NCBI GenBank assembly: GCA_019400425.1
Contig: JAFREE010000016.1
Span: 124,001 to 188,000 of the forward strand
Direction: 5' to 3'
DNA: 64,000 nt
From: Hymenochaete sp. R1
Lineage: Eukaryota; Basidiomycota; Agaricomycetes; Hymenochaetales; Hymenochaetaceae
The notes under the pieces: generated by a model
Databases searched by the model: none
What the model was told of the DNA's origin: nothing
The model's input: the letters and a program-made list of their open reading frames with translations, nothing else
Made by a program: the position numbers and the translations under genes
Part shown: positions 48,901 to 61,064 of the stretch, one piece after another
How the letters are laid out: each line of letters opens with the position of its first letter
Numbering within the stretch: the first letter of the stretch is position 1

Positions 48901-49341
48901 GAAACCAAGTCTAGCCCTACGAGCCAGGAAGCACAATACTCTAGTGCACGCAATTACATCGCATATCTGCTCAAAGCTGATGCCAATCGAAGCGGACCGC
49001 CCTCCGCCGATTCCTCCCCCGAATTAGATACCCCACAAGCTAGTAAATCGTCTCAACTGCCGTCCTTGAGCGACGTGGACTGTTTTGCATCGGGTATACC
49101 TCACATTCACGGTGTCCATTCTCAGCGGCAGGATTCTATGAACTCTGCTCATCAAGGGGCGCTTCCTCATCTCCAAGGCGAAACAGAATGTGTTGCTCAA
49201 CCAAAGGCGTATAACGAACCGCGGATAGTCGAGGAGATACCAAGCGACGAGAAGAATGGTGCACTAAACGGATACTGGGAAACATTTGTGAAAGAGTCAG
49301 GAGTTCGGCATATGCGAAACTCTGTATCGTATGGGCTATGA
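45969..49341 (+). CDS. Zn2Cys6 transcription factor A (tandem paralogue)
   Basis: Fungal binuclear zinc-cluster regulator. The cluster sits at the N-terminus (CAECRRVKMVCDKK then VPCYSCVRKKCESICPN) and is split over three small exons: 45969-46072, 46133-46157 and one starting after the AG before GTGCCTTG. A short coiled coil (MYDRVTVLEDALQIH) follows, the basidiomycete form of the linker. The middle homology region is at MLFPFIPDYLSCSDMY, YARVTGLIEAYYTKLAWF and EDLERLARCALGMRNVFEYG, then MSNGRPPIFDADTIDCAFPE, matching fungal transcription-factor domains. The C-terminus is Ser-rich and acidic and ends YWETFVKESGVRHMRNSVSYGL. Ten or more introns; later junctions (48300-48800) are less sure. Paralogous throughout to the next gene and co-directional with it. 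Confidence 0.88.
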
Positions 49342-49734
49342 ACGACGACATTATCCAGGCAGACGGTTGGGAAGGGTCGGACTGTGCAGGTTGCGGGGTT
49401 TAATCAGTTGGTGAAGTGACTGCACCGATGGAGTATATTATCCAACTTTCGCTTTCTAACATTTGCATTGTAGCCATATCATTGTATGAAACATAATTTA
49501 TGTAGCCCTATAATAAGTTCTTGGTGAAATTAAGCTTGCAAATCAAGTGATTTCCACCATGATCGAACTCACGGTCGTGAGCGTCGCACTGACTCGCAGC
49601 TCGCCGCATCTAAGTCCGTGATCGACGCCTGAAGCTTGACCAACCAACCTCGCGTCCGGTCAACGACTCGTACATTCCTACCGTCATCTGCATTTTAACC
49701 TCAATCCGCTTCTCGAATCGCATCATTGTCCGCC
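49342..49734. other. Spacer between the tandem Zn2Cys6 genes
   Basis: About 390 bases holding the 3' end of gene A and the promoter of gene B. Both genes share the start context (T)GTCCGCCATG, so the duplicated unit seems to include the proximal leader. Confidence 0.5.
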
Positions 49735-52700
49735 ATGACCATGCGTGACCCCGCTGTCTCCGTCAAGTCGGAGCTACGGCAGAGGGACATTATGCTTAAA
49801 AGGCTGGCTGGAGAGCTCGCGTGTGCAGAGTGTCGGAGGTGTGTCCCCTACCGTGTCATTCATTCTCTTGAGGTTAAACGGCTTCATTTCTCAGAGTCAA
49901 AATGGGTTGTGATAAGAAAGTGAGTTTTGGAATACCATTGGTCTCTTGGTTTTTGATATCCCGTTAGGTACCGTGCACATCGTGCGTCAAGAAGGACTGT
50001 GAATCAATATGCCCGAACGGTGCGTAGTATGAAATGTATCATACTTAAGTACGGTTGCTAAGGTCAGTCGACTCAGGGACCATATTGCAACTCGATGTGG
50101 ACTATGACCCTCATAATGACGACTCAAAACTTATCGATGTATCGGAAAGGAAAGGTGGCTTAAATAACATGAAATTGAAACGGCTTGTCGCAATGCACCA
50201 ACGTGCAGCTATGCTCGAGGATGCGCTTCAAATCCACAGCAACGGTCGACATCCGCTATTGTCAGCTCCTGAAGTCATCGAAATTGATAGTATGTTTGAA
50301 AAAGAAGAAGCTGGGGGGGCTGTCCGGCACTCGTCACCGATCAATGGGGGAAATGCACGGGAAAGCATCAATTCCGTCGGTACACTGGCAATTAGTGAGA
50401 AGGGATCACTGCGTTATTTTGGTGCCAACGACTGTGAAGTAAGTATAAGCTACCCTATTCCAGTTCACCCTCTGAATCTCATCCTCTTCATAGGACGCCA
50501 TACTTTCGGTGCGTTTCATCATTTGAACGAACGCCATGAATGCACTCATCCGTGACTTCAGAGGCTAACCAACCCAAGTGATTTGAGGAAGACAATTGAA
50601 CATTACCCATCGTCTCTGCCACCCGAGATCATACAAGCGAGCACATTATTCCCGTTTACTCCAGAATACCTGGCGCACCCAACGATATACGCGCAGCTCG
50701 CATCACACTTACCGCCTTATGCTCGCGTAACTGGACTTATTGAGGCCTATTTCAGCAACTTAGCATGGTTCGTCGGCCCGGTCAGCAGGGAATACGTTCA
50801 AAAGCACCTAGTATCCGTATTCTACCCTTCACGGAAACCTATTTCACCCTCGGAAGTGCAGCCGGATCGTCTACATGATATGGCCCTCCTGTTCGTATTA
50901 CTAGCCGTGGGCTCGGTCGGAGACTTGACTCAAGAGCCAGTCAACCATGAATCAGAAGACCTTGAACGACTTGCTCGGTGCACGCTCGGACTGAGAAACA
51001 TATTCGAGTTCGGGTCATTATCCGCTTGCTTGACGTTGCTATTGCTTGGTGCATATGAAATGTACACAGGTCGTAACGAAAATGAAGATGCAACTTTTAA
51101 ACTTATGGCATGCGCTTTTGAGATGGCGAAGAGCGTGCGTGTCGGTTCATCGTTCTTCGTGCTCTATTGACACGCTTTTAGATCGGGATGCGTGAGCCGT
51201 ACCTTTGGTTCACATCGCTTCTTGTTTCTGATGAGACTTGTTTCAGACAGAGAACCATCGCGTTGGAAAATAGAGCCGGACATTGCAGAGGTCAGAAGGA
51301 AAGCGTTCTGGGCTTTGAATACGATTGATAAGATCAAGGTTAATCTTGACCTCGCTATATTCTTGCGCATATTCCTTATACGTTATTACACTGTCTAGAG
51401 TATGTCGAATGGCCGCCCTCCATTATTTGATCCCGACACCATTGATTGCGAGCTTCCCGAAGATGAGCTTGCTACTCGCGAGGACGATGGTACAGTTGTT
51501 GAAAGTAGTAAGTATCAATTCTATCCACGATGGCACGATTCTCTAATATTTGTGTCCGTACAGTTTGGTCATGGCGTAACCGTTTCACAAGAGACTTCCT
51601 CTCTCCACTGTGTCAGCTATTAAGCAGCGCGCATCCAGTCAAATATAGCGAGGTTCTAGAAATGGACAAACGCATGCGGACCTTTGAAGTGCATCCTCAC
51701 GCATACGATAAGAACGTCTGCACTCCATGCCTTTCCCCACCTTTACCTATAAAAAAACCCGTCGAAAAAACCAAACCTTCGGTACTTCATCCTGTTGTAT
51801 CACTATGGTACAAGAGTGTCGGTGAGTATTGTTTTGATAAATCTCTAAGTCTCTTTCCAAATCAACTTTTCGTCAGCCATCCAAAGGCTGCACAGAAACT
51901 ATTTCGCACGAGCTATCATGGAGTTTCCTGAAGATCCTTTAAGAAGTCCCTATTCTCCGTCGTTTCTGGCAACGTACGAATGCACGCACTTCAATCTCAG
52001 GATGACCCTCGAATCTTTTCCTCGAATCTTGATTATGCTTCGTCGGTTGAAGCTTATCTGGTCGAATGCAGTTATATCTGCTGTACGTACCTGTCTTCCC
52101 TTGGGAAAAGTAGTTTGCCAACTCTAAAGTCTTCCTTCGTTTGTCTAGATTATTATTGGCTATGTAGCGCTTCGGGTGAAGGACAAAAAGATGGCGGACG
52201 AAGCTTTTCTACTATTAGACAAATCAATTGTAATCCTAGGCACCCGATCCAAGCACAATCCTGTGCCTCGTCAGTCTATAGTAAGTTACTTTCGTTCATA
52301 TGTTTCTTCATTGTCAATGTGCGTTGAACATGTCACTTTCAAGACAATTCTTGAGGGCTTGCGTCGGCGAGCAATGGTCAAGCGAGAGGGCCGTGTATCA
52401 GCCGAATCTGGTGGTATCGGAATCACAAGAGCGTCCGGTATGCCTGACCTACGGGACTCGAGCAAGGGTGTAGACGAAGAACTACTGATTCTTGCGGGGG
52501 CTGCGCGGGTTGTAACAATGACAGGCTCCGTGAGTGATATTGAACTTCGTCGATTCATGATCGTTGATATCGTCAATAGAGTAACAATCAACAACAGCCA
52601 TCTGCATTAGAATACACGGAAAATTCCTCTTCAGATGCGTCCGGCTCAGACTCTCCCTCAGTCTTGAACCAAGGCAAGTTGGATCGGAATCAAACTCTAG

Positions 52701-53170
52701 TAGATTATTCGAACGTCTTTGCCAACTGCGGCTATCCACACCCCTCGGCCCACAAGCTGCAACACACCGCTTTCGGGCTCTCGAATAAGGCTGCAGACGA
52801 CTGCACTACGAATCATTACGACACGCCTGCTTTCGCCTCGTCCAATAGTGACATCAGCTCCCGCGATGGATCACTCTTTGGCTCTATGCCTTCTCCGAAT
52901 ACCTTCATAAACGAGCTAGAGAGTCTCGCCCCCGGAGTGCCGCACCAGCACTCGAGTTCGTCAGAGAGCTCTAGTTCGCAACCCAGCCAGTCGCCGCCTG
53001 AGCCAGCTCCGGAACAAGTGTTCCATCCACTGACGTACGATTATTCTCAAACAGAGATAGGGCATATGCCAGGCAGCGAGGATGGGTTCTCTGATGCTTT
53101 TTGGGACTCGTTTGTGAAGATGTCAGGGATCAAGGGTATGGAGGGGCTCGATGATATGTTTGGGCTGTGA
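49735..53170 (+). CDS. Zn2Cys6 transcription factor B (tandem paralogue)
   Basis: Second binuclear zinc-cluster regulator. Cluster CAECRRVKMGCDKK then VPCTSCVKKDCESICPN, encoded by exons 49735-49838 (104 nt) and 49895-49919 (25 nt), the same exon lengths as in gene A. The same blocks recur: AAMLEDALQIHSNGRHPLL, FPFTPEYLAHPTIYAQL, YARVTGLIEAYFSNLAWF, EDLERLARCTLGLRNIFEFG, MSNGRPPLFDPDTIDCELPE, and a C-terminus with FWDSFVKMSGIKGMEGL ending DDMFGL. The tail before that is Ser/Gln/Pro-rich and acidic, a likely activation region; the tails have diverged most, hinting at different partners or strength. Reads downstream of A in the same direction; independent promoters seem likely given the spacer. 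Target genes are not known. Confidence 0.88.
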
Positions 53171-55172
53171 GGCGGCACTGTAAGTCCAGTACGGTTGTTA
53201 TGCAAGCCGCATGTATGAGGTATGATCCGCTTTGATTTATGTTTTGTTAATAATTTATAACAAAGGCGATTGGGATGCTGTTGTACGATTTGTTTATCCC
53301 CAACTTTTTCGTGTTTAATTTAGCCATCATGTAATTTCATAGTTTAGAAGATTGATTATTCATGACCCCCAACTCTTTAATCTAATAGGTTTTCGAGCCA
53401 TTAGCGTTCCGAAGTCAACCATTCCACCAATTGTCCTGTGCATCCTGAAGTACTGATCCTTTTATGAATGATTCTCAGAAAGCATGTCCGCCGGTATGCT
53501 TCGCCCAGCGTCCACGAGGAATAGTAATTCCTCGTCCGCGTCCATGTATACCAGTATTGTACATCATGTCTCTCAACTATCAACTCGCTCGGCCCCCATC
53601 TTGGATCTTCCCTGTATCCGTATCATCAGATTTCACCGAATCCCTGCAAATCAAAGCATATTGTATTAGCTTAACCGCATCGCCCAGCCCAACCCCGCGT
53701 CCAAGCCAACACATGTCTAAATTTCAAAAGCCAAGTTCAGTTCGGAAGGCGAAAGGGTTCCAGATATGGGAGACCCAAGCCGAAATATGCGGGGGCCGAA
53801 CCGAGACGGGCTGCATGAAGCTTGGTCGGTCGGGAGCTTGCCCCTGCCCGGCACCGGCCGCGGAGCTTGTTTTGTGGCTGGTGTGAAATGATATGATAAG
53901 AATGAACGAAGTATGATTGGAGAATTGTGCGAATGTGTGGGGACTTGAGCAAGTATGTACGTTTCAGAATGCATATGCCCGGTTCGATATACTAGTACGT
54001 GTGTGTAGTATGTAGTGTGCGAGATCTGAGTGGACCTCGAAAGTAGTGTAAATGTATCCCAAGGATATATCCGAAGGACTGTCTTCTGGCTGAACTTTTG
54101 CTAGAGTGAGAGAAGAGAAGTCTGGAGGGGGGAGATGCAGGATTGATTTATAGGTTATTTTCGTAACCTCCGCGTCCGTAATCCGTCGAACTCGGCTAGC
54201 TCACAAGGTTCGACGGCATCTCGAGAGTATTTCATCGTTCGTCCTTTCTGATATCCATGTCTTTCCTTTCTTTCTGCTGAATGCACACACTAGTACTGCA
54301 CGCTGCTGTCTTCTTTGACTTCTTGTTCCTGATGCCATCCGTCTGGCGTGGTTCATCTTGCCCCATCTTCGTCGAACGTACTCGCTGGGATTTCACGGCT
54401 TTGCGAGACATTGCACACCTTTGGCCAATTTTTCTCTTCTGCCACTCTATTTCAAGTTTTCATCGGACAGACGCCACGGCACGAAATAATCTACCTGGAT
54501 GCCGTTCGCTCATTCCTTCGCCCGACGACTCGGATGCCCAATCGAGTCACCTCGCACTAGCTGGATTTCCTCAACTCGAACTTCAAGCAACCTCGCTCTC
54601 GACGATCGATGTATCGTCTACTCCACGAACAAAGCTACGCGAGCGGGTTCAAACTATGTCAACGCATGGGGCCACCAACAGACGAGATGATAGGAGACAA
54701 GGTGGCAATTCAAAATAGGCTGGATGTGTAGGAGAAGGACGAGTCCCGTGTTCCCCGTGGGCGGCCGTTCAATCGGAAATCGGTTCAGACGGGCCATTCG
54801 CGGTTCCAGCCAGTCCATGATCCATACGTTCACGTTCCATCTGTGCATTTCGCATTTCCAATCCGACGAATGACGGATTCTGCTTATTCAATTCAATCCC
54901 CTCCGAGGTACAAAATGGTGCTTGAATTCATTATTTATATACGATGCGAGCGAGTACTAGTTCGGCGGCGTTTGAGTTGCATAAATACCCTACGTTATTT
55001 GTCGACTTCAACCCTCCCCTTTCCCCCCCAGGGATTCCCTCTCCTCCTCCGTCTATTCCCAATTCCTCTCCGTTCCCTTCTTTCCATCTCCGTTTGTTCA
55101 AGATAGAGCGTTCGAGCATTGTCACGGTCCGCGCATTCGACTTGAAGAGTCCATCTCTATCCTGGTCCTACT
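53171..55172. other. 2-kb intergenic region
   Basis: Between Zn2Cys6 gene B and the transporter. An open frame of 145 codons (54281-54718) and overlapping ones have no family likeness or introns and are not called. The final 300 bases are pyrimidine-rich, fitting a promoter with a CT leader for the transporter. Confidence 0.4.
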
Positions 55173-57428
55173 ATGGCGCCCTATTTCTTAACAAACCTCC
55201 TCCCGCGCAGGGAGAAAAGCGTCGGCAATACCACGCTCATCCAATCTCTCGCCTCCCTATCAGCCATCCAATGGCTCCAGGTCTTCTGTGGATGGCTTGC
55301 CTGGACCGTTGATGCCATCGACTTCTTCAGCGTCTCGTTATCTGTGACCGCTCTTCAGGATCAATTTGGGAAATCGACGAATGATATCGTGCGTGTTTTG
55401 CTTCTTCTGCTTTCGTCCTTCTATCTCGGGCTCATCAGTTTCGTTCTTTGTATACATACCGGATCCCATGACACATGACTTTACCTTGTTTGTTCCACAT
55501 TGCGTTCTACGTTCATCACTCGCGGCGCGATCTCCCTTACTCCCCTGTCAACTTATGCATGCATGGTATACGCACGCGCAGACGACGAGTATCACGCTCA
55601 CGCTCCTCTTCCGGCCGTTGGGCGCTATCCTCTTCGGTATTATTTCTGATCGGTACGGACGGAAATGGCCACTCGTCGTCAATCTCTTGATTTGTGCCGT
55701 CCTCCAAATCGGGACGGGCTTCGTGAACACGTTCAGCGAGTTCCTTGCCGTTCGCTCGCTCTTCGGTAAGTTTCGGTTCCTTTTGGAGGGGCCTCTATCT
55801 TTAGCAGCGCTGCAAAGATAGCCAGCTTCGAGTTCTGTGAAATGTTGTGTGGTCGTGGGTTGCGCGAGAGCGGAAATGAATGTGGAAAAGTGCGGCGAGC
55901 CGTGCTGGGATAAATAAGACGGATAGGTTGAAAGGAAGAGACGCGTCTTTGCCATTGAATCTCGATTTCGATTTTTTTTCGTAGGATCTTCGACATTATT
56001 TTTGTCTCACCGCGGACCGCACAACCCGTACACAAGATCCCATTTTCCATCTTCCAAAGTCCAAAAAATGCATCTGTGTCTGACATATCTTTTATCCCTA
56101 TTTGTCCCCATTTTACTCCAGGAATCTCGATGGGCGGAATCTGGGGTCTCGCAGCAGCCACTGCGCTCGAAAACCTTCCAACCGAATGCCGTGGCCTCAT
56201 CTCCGGCGTCGTCCAGGAAGGTTACGCCGCGGGCTACCTCATCGCTGCCGTCATCAACCTCTTCCTCGTCCCGTCCGTCCCCGCCGACTGGCGCGCGCTC
56301 TTCTGGACCGCAGCCGGCATCTCCGCCTTCGCCGCTTTCATCCGTATCATCACACCCGAGTCGCAGCTCTTCCTTCGTGCGCGGATGGCGAGGAGGGAAG
56401 CGGAGGCGAGGGGAGAGAGCAGCGGGCCGGGGAAGACGAAGGTGTTTTTGCACGAGACGAAGGTAATGCTGAAGAGGCACTGGTTGTTGTGTATCTATGC
56501 GGTACTGTTGATGACCGGGTTCAACTTCCTGTCGCATGGAAGCCAGGACCTGTTCCCGACGTACATGCAGGTCACGAAGGGGTTCTCGAAGGAGTTGGCG
56601 ACCAAGGCGACGATTATTGGGAACTGTGGTGCAATTGCTGGTGGTGCGATTGCGGGGTGGTTGAGTCAGTATATTGGAAGACGGTTGACGATCGTTTTGT
56701 TCGTGCTATTGATTGGCGCGTTCATCCCTTTGTGGATCTTGCCGAGCACATTCAGTGGGTTGTCGGCGGGTGCTTTCTGCATTCAGGTTTGTCCATGCCC
56801 ATCTTGCGTTCTAAAAATGGTGAAGCTGAGTGACTTCAAATATTTCAGTTCGGCGTGCAAGGTGCTTGGGGTGTCATTCCAATCTTCCTTTCCGAAATTT
56901 CCCCTCCTGCTTTCAGAGGAACCTTCCCAGGTGTGGCATACCAACTCGGAAACATGGTTTCATCCGCTTCAGCGCAAATCGAAGCCAGTATGTCCTCTAT
57001 CCCATTATTATACTTGTGCCACTTCACTCACCTATTCCCCTTTCTTCACCTCTCCTCTTTTCACATATCCAGCCGGCGGTGCCCACCTCCGCACCACCGT
57101 CCTCACCGACGGAGAACTCAAAGACGTCCCCGACTACGCCAAAGTACAAGGGATTCTTATCGGCGTCGTCGCTGCGTACGTCGTAGTCCTCACGATCATC
57201 GGCCCCGAGAACCACGGATCGCACTTCGAAAACGCGAAGACGGCGTTCGAGCAGGGTGGAGGAGCAGATGAGCTGGAGGACGAGAGTGTGTTGAGGGCTG
57301 CTGGCGTGTTAGGACCTGCAACTGGGGCTGGGACCAGCGCTGGTGCTGGGGTACGGGAAAAGGGAGGGAGTTTGGGCTCGAGTCCGAGAGGATCAGTACG
57401 AGAGGAACCGGAGAAGCAGGAAGTTTGA
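55173..57428 (+). CDS. Jen1-like monocarboxylate (lactate/pyruvate) proton symporter
   Basis: Plasma-membrane MFS carrier of the SHS (sialate:H+ symporter) family, which takes up lactate, pyruvate and other short carboxylates. Five exons (55173-55388, 55582-55765, 56122-56786, 56849-56987, 57073-57428) give 519 residues and about twelve membrane helices. The diagnostic Jen1 signature N-x-x-S/T-H-x-S/T-Q-D-x-x-x-T is exact as NFLSHGSQDLFPT. Other marks: WLAWTVDAIDFFSVSL at helix 1, the MFS loop GIISDRYGRKWPL and GWLSQYIGRRLTIV, and FLSEISPPAFRGTFPGVAYQ. The C-terminal tail is cytosolic, acidic then Ser/Gly-rich. Substrate cannot be fixed from sequence. The next gene converges on it. Confidence 0.93.
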
Positions 57429-57738
57429 AAGAACCTGGATGGAAGTGATGAATTAAAACGATTACTCTGTTGTTTGAATGTGTACGATAGATATGCACGA
57501 GCTTTCCTCTCTTCATATCCTCGCATCTTGCACTTTACCCTTTGTCAATTGGTGTGATTCAACCGATAAGCTCCATTTAGGTCAGAGTTCTGCGACTTGT
57601 CAGACGTACCAGTAGTATCTGCGGAGACAAAAAGACGATTGGTGAGGTTTTAATTTCTCGTCGAACTCGGTTTCTTCTCCTATCAGAAAATACGAAATAA
57701 AATGTCTCTGTCCATTTCCGTACATGCACATAAATTAG
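57429..57738. other. Short convergent 3' intergenic region
   Basis: About 310 bases between the transporter and the Bzz1-like gene 3' ends. No coding evidence. Confidence 0.5.
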
Positions 57739-60700
57739 TTACACCAGCTCGACCTGGAAAGAAAACAATGATCGGTCCGAAGTCTTCGACATGCACACTC
57801 GGACCAGCTCACATAATTACTTGGAAAGATTCCCATCCGTCCCGCAGAGTCGTACCCTGCAATAAAAGGGAAATATCAAGTTTGCTTGTCTCTTAAGCTC
57901 CTGAACAAAGTCACAGAAAAGAACCCACCTTGCCACCATCCATCTGCAAAGTTTTGCCCGCCACCTGCTCCTGATGACAATTCATACATCGCACCTTCCT
58001 CCACATCGAGTTCGTCTGGCCCAGAGCTTTGGTACGTGTACAGGCCCCTCACTTCGAGAATCCCGTCGGAATTAGTACACCTCGACATGTAACGAGGGTC
58101 TTTCCTTAAGGTCACAAGGAAACTTACCAAATTTGCCATTCCCTAACGACGTCTTTGGTTTCGTCCGACTTGGCACGACGGGAGGAGGTGGTTTCGAAGG
58201 TTTCTCTTCTTCCTCTTCGACGATTTCGACGTAAGATGATGGAACGAGTCCTTTACCGCCGCTGTTTGTATCAGAGACCTTGACCCATCCTGACCCATCG
58301 TCTTCTTCGAGAATCTGTACTGTTGTTCCTTCTGAAAGGTATCATTTTATTTTGATTTCTTTAAAACTGCGATGACTATAAACCAAGCGGCATACCGGAG
58401 ACTGAAAGTTCAAAGGGAGACGTTGCATTGAAGTCGTACAGCACGCGAGCAGTTGGGTAGATTTCATCAGGTACGGTATCCGGGACGGCATTCGGACGAT
58501 TAAAGGATGCCACCGTCGGCGTTGATGAGGTAGAAATGGATGAAGCTAGCAAGACATGAGCTCGGAAGCGAAACCCTCTTCTTCGTCTTCTTGCTTACCT
58601 CGTGAATCTGAACGAGCCAGGTTCGTGGTCGGCGCGCCGCTAACTCTCCGAGAGGAACGTGAGCCCCCACAATTAGCTGCCACCTAAAGCACAAATAAAT
58701 GATGTAGAACGCATGATTTTAAGTCTAACTGACCTTCAGCTCGCACTTCCCATGCACACATAGGCCGCACGTCTTGCAGGTTTTACCTTGTTTGCTAAGA
58801 CCCCAAATAGATGATTTGCAGTAGCCGCAAGTTGTTGGGATCGAAAACGACGTGGACTTGAACGTGTGAGGATTTTGAGAGCCCTCATCGCCTACACAAA
58901 ATAGTCTTTCAATAGTATACTACTAAACATATTGGCTTAGCGAACCTCGTAGCGCCTCGCTAATTGTATCAATCTCGGATTGCAAGACCGTAGCGGAGAT
59001 TTCAAGGGGTGTGAGTTGATGTTGGACACCCAGGTAGTCCTATATGACGTATGAAATTGCTGCGAGTATAAGAAGCAGTGCTATGCGTACGTTCATAATA
59101 TCGTCCACGGCACCAAGGCTACGATCGTTCATGTACGTGTCGACTATCTTAGTGAGCTTGTCGACATCCCGCTCTGTAAATCAAGTTGGGCTAAGACTTG
59201 TTACACGATTATATAAACAGCTCACTCTTAGCATCAATCAATGTCATGACCTCTTGCAGTTTCGCCCGACACCTCGTTAATTTATTCTGCAAGAATACTT
59301 TGGGCGCGGGCTCGATTGCAATGTCACCCGTGTCATAGTGTCCTGCGCACGGCTCCCATTCCCAGTCTACGGGGACGCTGAAAGCACGTGTGTTGTACGA
59401 GATGTAGAGGTCTTGATCCGAAGAAGGGCGAACATGCTGAAGTGAATCCTGCACGCTATTGACACGCGATTGGAGAGTGGTGAGATGAGAGGTCTGTATG
59501 GTCTGCGCTTGGGACAAGATTGATACGAGACCAGAAATAAGGTTGAGTTGAAGGCGTTCTGTTGTTTAGATTGAGTGCAAGGAAACTCTAGAAAATAACA
59601 CAACTCTCACGAAAATCCTGACAATAGATGTTTGTGAGCATATAGTCAGGGTACATGCACAAAAACTTACATTTTCAATCAAAGGAAGGTCTTCTGTGAA
59701 GAATCGCCCCTTTGTCCGATTCGCAATAGCGGTCGAGATGATGAACGTGCTTCGAAGACGCAATTAGTAGTGTTCAGATCTTGTTAAAGATAAGTAACGT
59801 ACTTTTTGCTATTCTGCATATCCGTAGTTTGAGCTTCAAATTGCTTCGCAGCCCGGGCCGCATGTTTGTCGTCATTAGATTTGTCCTGGGTGTTGCCTTC
59901 AATATACACTTCAATGGTGGTTGTATGCGCGCTGAGAAGCACTAGCCTGTTTACGCCGGTAACCCTCGACCTCGAGGCACTCTTCGTCGTACTGTAATGC
60001 ATCTTAAGCACATCACACTCCGCATAACCACTTATCATAGCGCACCGCACCTTTTGCTTTGCCTGAGAAGGAGACACGATGAGCGTCATGGGAAAAAATA
60101 AGATGTATGCATCCGTACCTTTTGACGTTCCGCGTATATTTTGTCTCTTTCTGCTAAGATCTTTTGATAAAATTGATATTGCTATACGTCGAATAATTAG
60201 TTCCTCAGCGTTCCACTATTGTAGACGAGGGAGCCCACTTTATTCCTCATATCTTCATGCTTTTTCTCGAGGGCCTTGCTGGCATCCGCAACTTGGGAGG
60301 TTAGGACGTCGGACAAGGCAGAGTGGTCCACAGCTGTGCTCTCGAGCGAGTTGATTAGTTGTCCGTACGCCTTGTCGAAGGAGCTGAGGATAAGTTAGTG
60401 CGGATATGGCTCGCTAAAATTGAACCAGTGTACCTCATTCGTAGCGTGTCATCGCCCCAAGCCACAGACGGATCGTCCCCGACAACTAGCGCGCTCATCC
60501 GTTTGGACTTCCTGTCCGCGGCTCTCTTAGCCAACGCAGACATCTTAGTCGAGTACTCCTTCTCCAGCACAGCTCGTTCTTTGTATACATCGCGAATCTG
60601 GACACATGGCTAAGATTTAGCAGCTGGCTTGACAACAACCTATCTCAAAGTCGTGCATACTGACATCACCGAGCAGTCCAAGTTGCGCGTCCGAGAATGC

Positions 60701-60812
60701 GGCAATCCGGTCGACTTGGTCCTTAAAACCGTACATACGTTTCAAGCCTTTCTAAATCCACTGATGGTGGACTTACTGGCAGAGATTCTCCATATGTCTT
60801 TGGCGCGGCCAT
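57739..60812 (-). CDS. BZZ1: Bzz1-like F-BAR/C1/SH3 endocytic adaptor
   Basis: Cytoplasmic protein that bends membrane and activates Las17/WASP-driven actin assembly at endocytic sites. Multi-exon on the minus strand. Exon 1 is MAAPKTYGESLP, joined by an intron to DQVDRIAAFSDAQLGLLGDV, the classic F-BAR start; IRDVYKERAVLEKEYSTKMS follows. Near 58740-58870 a C1 (phorbol-ester/DAG-type zinc) domain reads FKSTSFSIPTTCGYCKSSIW then TCKTCGLCVHGKCELK. Two SH3 domains: one with LYDFNATSPFELSV and WVKVSDTNSGGKGLVPSSYV, another with GLYTYQSSGPDELDVEEGAM, DGWWQ and IFPSNYVELV at the C-terminus. The last coding exon is only 15 nt (57753-57739). Domain order F-BAR, C1, SH3, SH3 is the fungal Bzz1 layout. 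Intermediate exons were not all fixed. Divergent from the GPI protein. Confidence 0.88.
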
Positions 60813-61064
60813 CGTCGTATCTCAACGTTCGGTGAGCAGCAAACGCGGTAGTCACCGCCAGAATGGGAAGCGTGAGCATGAAACTCAGGGCACGCCTAGA
60901 GCGCGAAGTATTTCCAAATAGGGCATAATTAGCGTCGATCGTACTCGGTTCCGGAGCCAGTTCGTTAAGCGAGAGGATACTATATAGACCCTCCTCTGGT
61001 CATTCACTCCTTTTCTCCCAGCGACCCCACTTCAGTCTCTCAACTCACGACGGTCTCGTAGTTT
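60813..61064. promoter_or_regulatory. Divergent promoter, Bzz1-like / GPI protein
   Basis: About 250 bases between divergent start codons. TACTATATAGA near 60977 may be the TATA element of the GPI-protein gene, about 90 bases before its ATG. Confidence 0.4.

Noticed and set aside
49555..49615. tRNA-like segment with a GTTCGATC loop on the minus strand
   Set aside because: The arms do not pair into a full cloverleaf and no acceptor stem can be formed.
54281..54718. 145-codon plus-strand open frame before the transporter
   Set aside because: No domain, no splice partners and composition like the surrounding promoter DNA; not supported as a gene.
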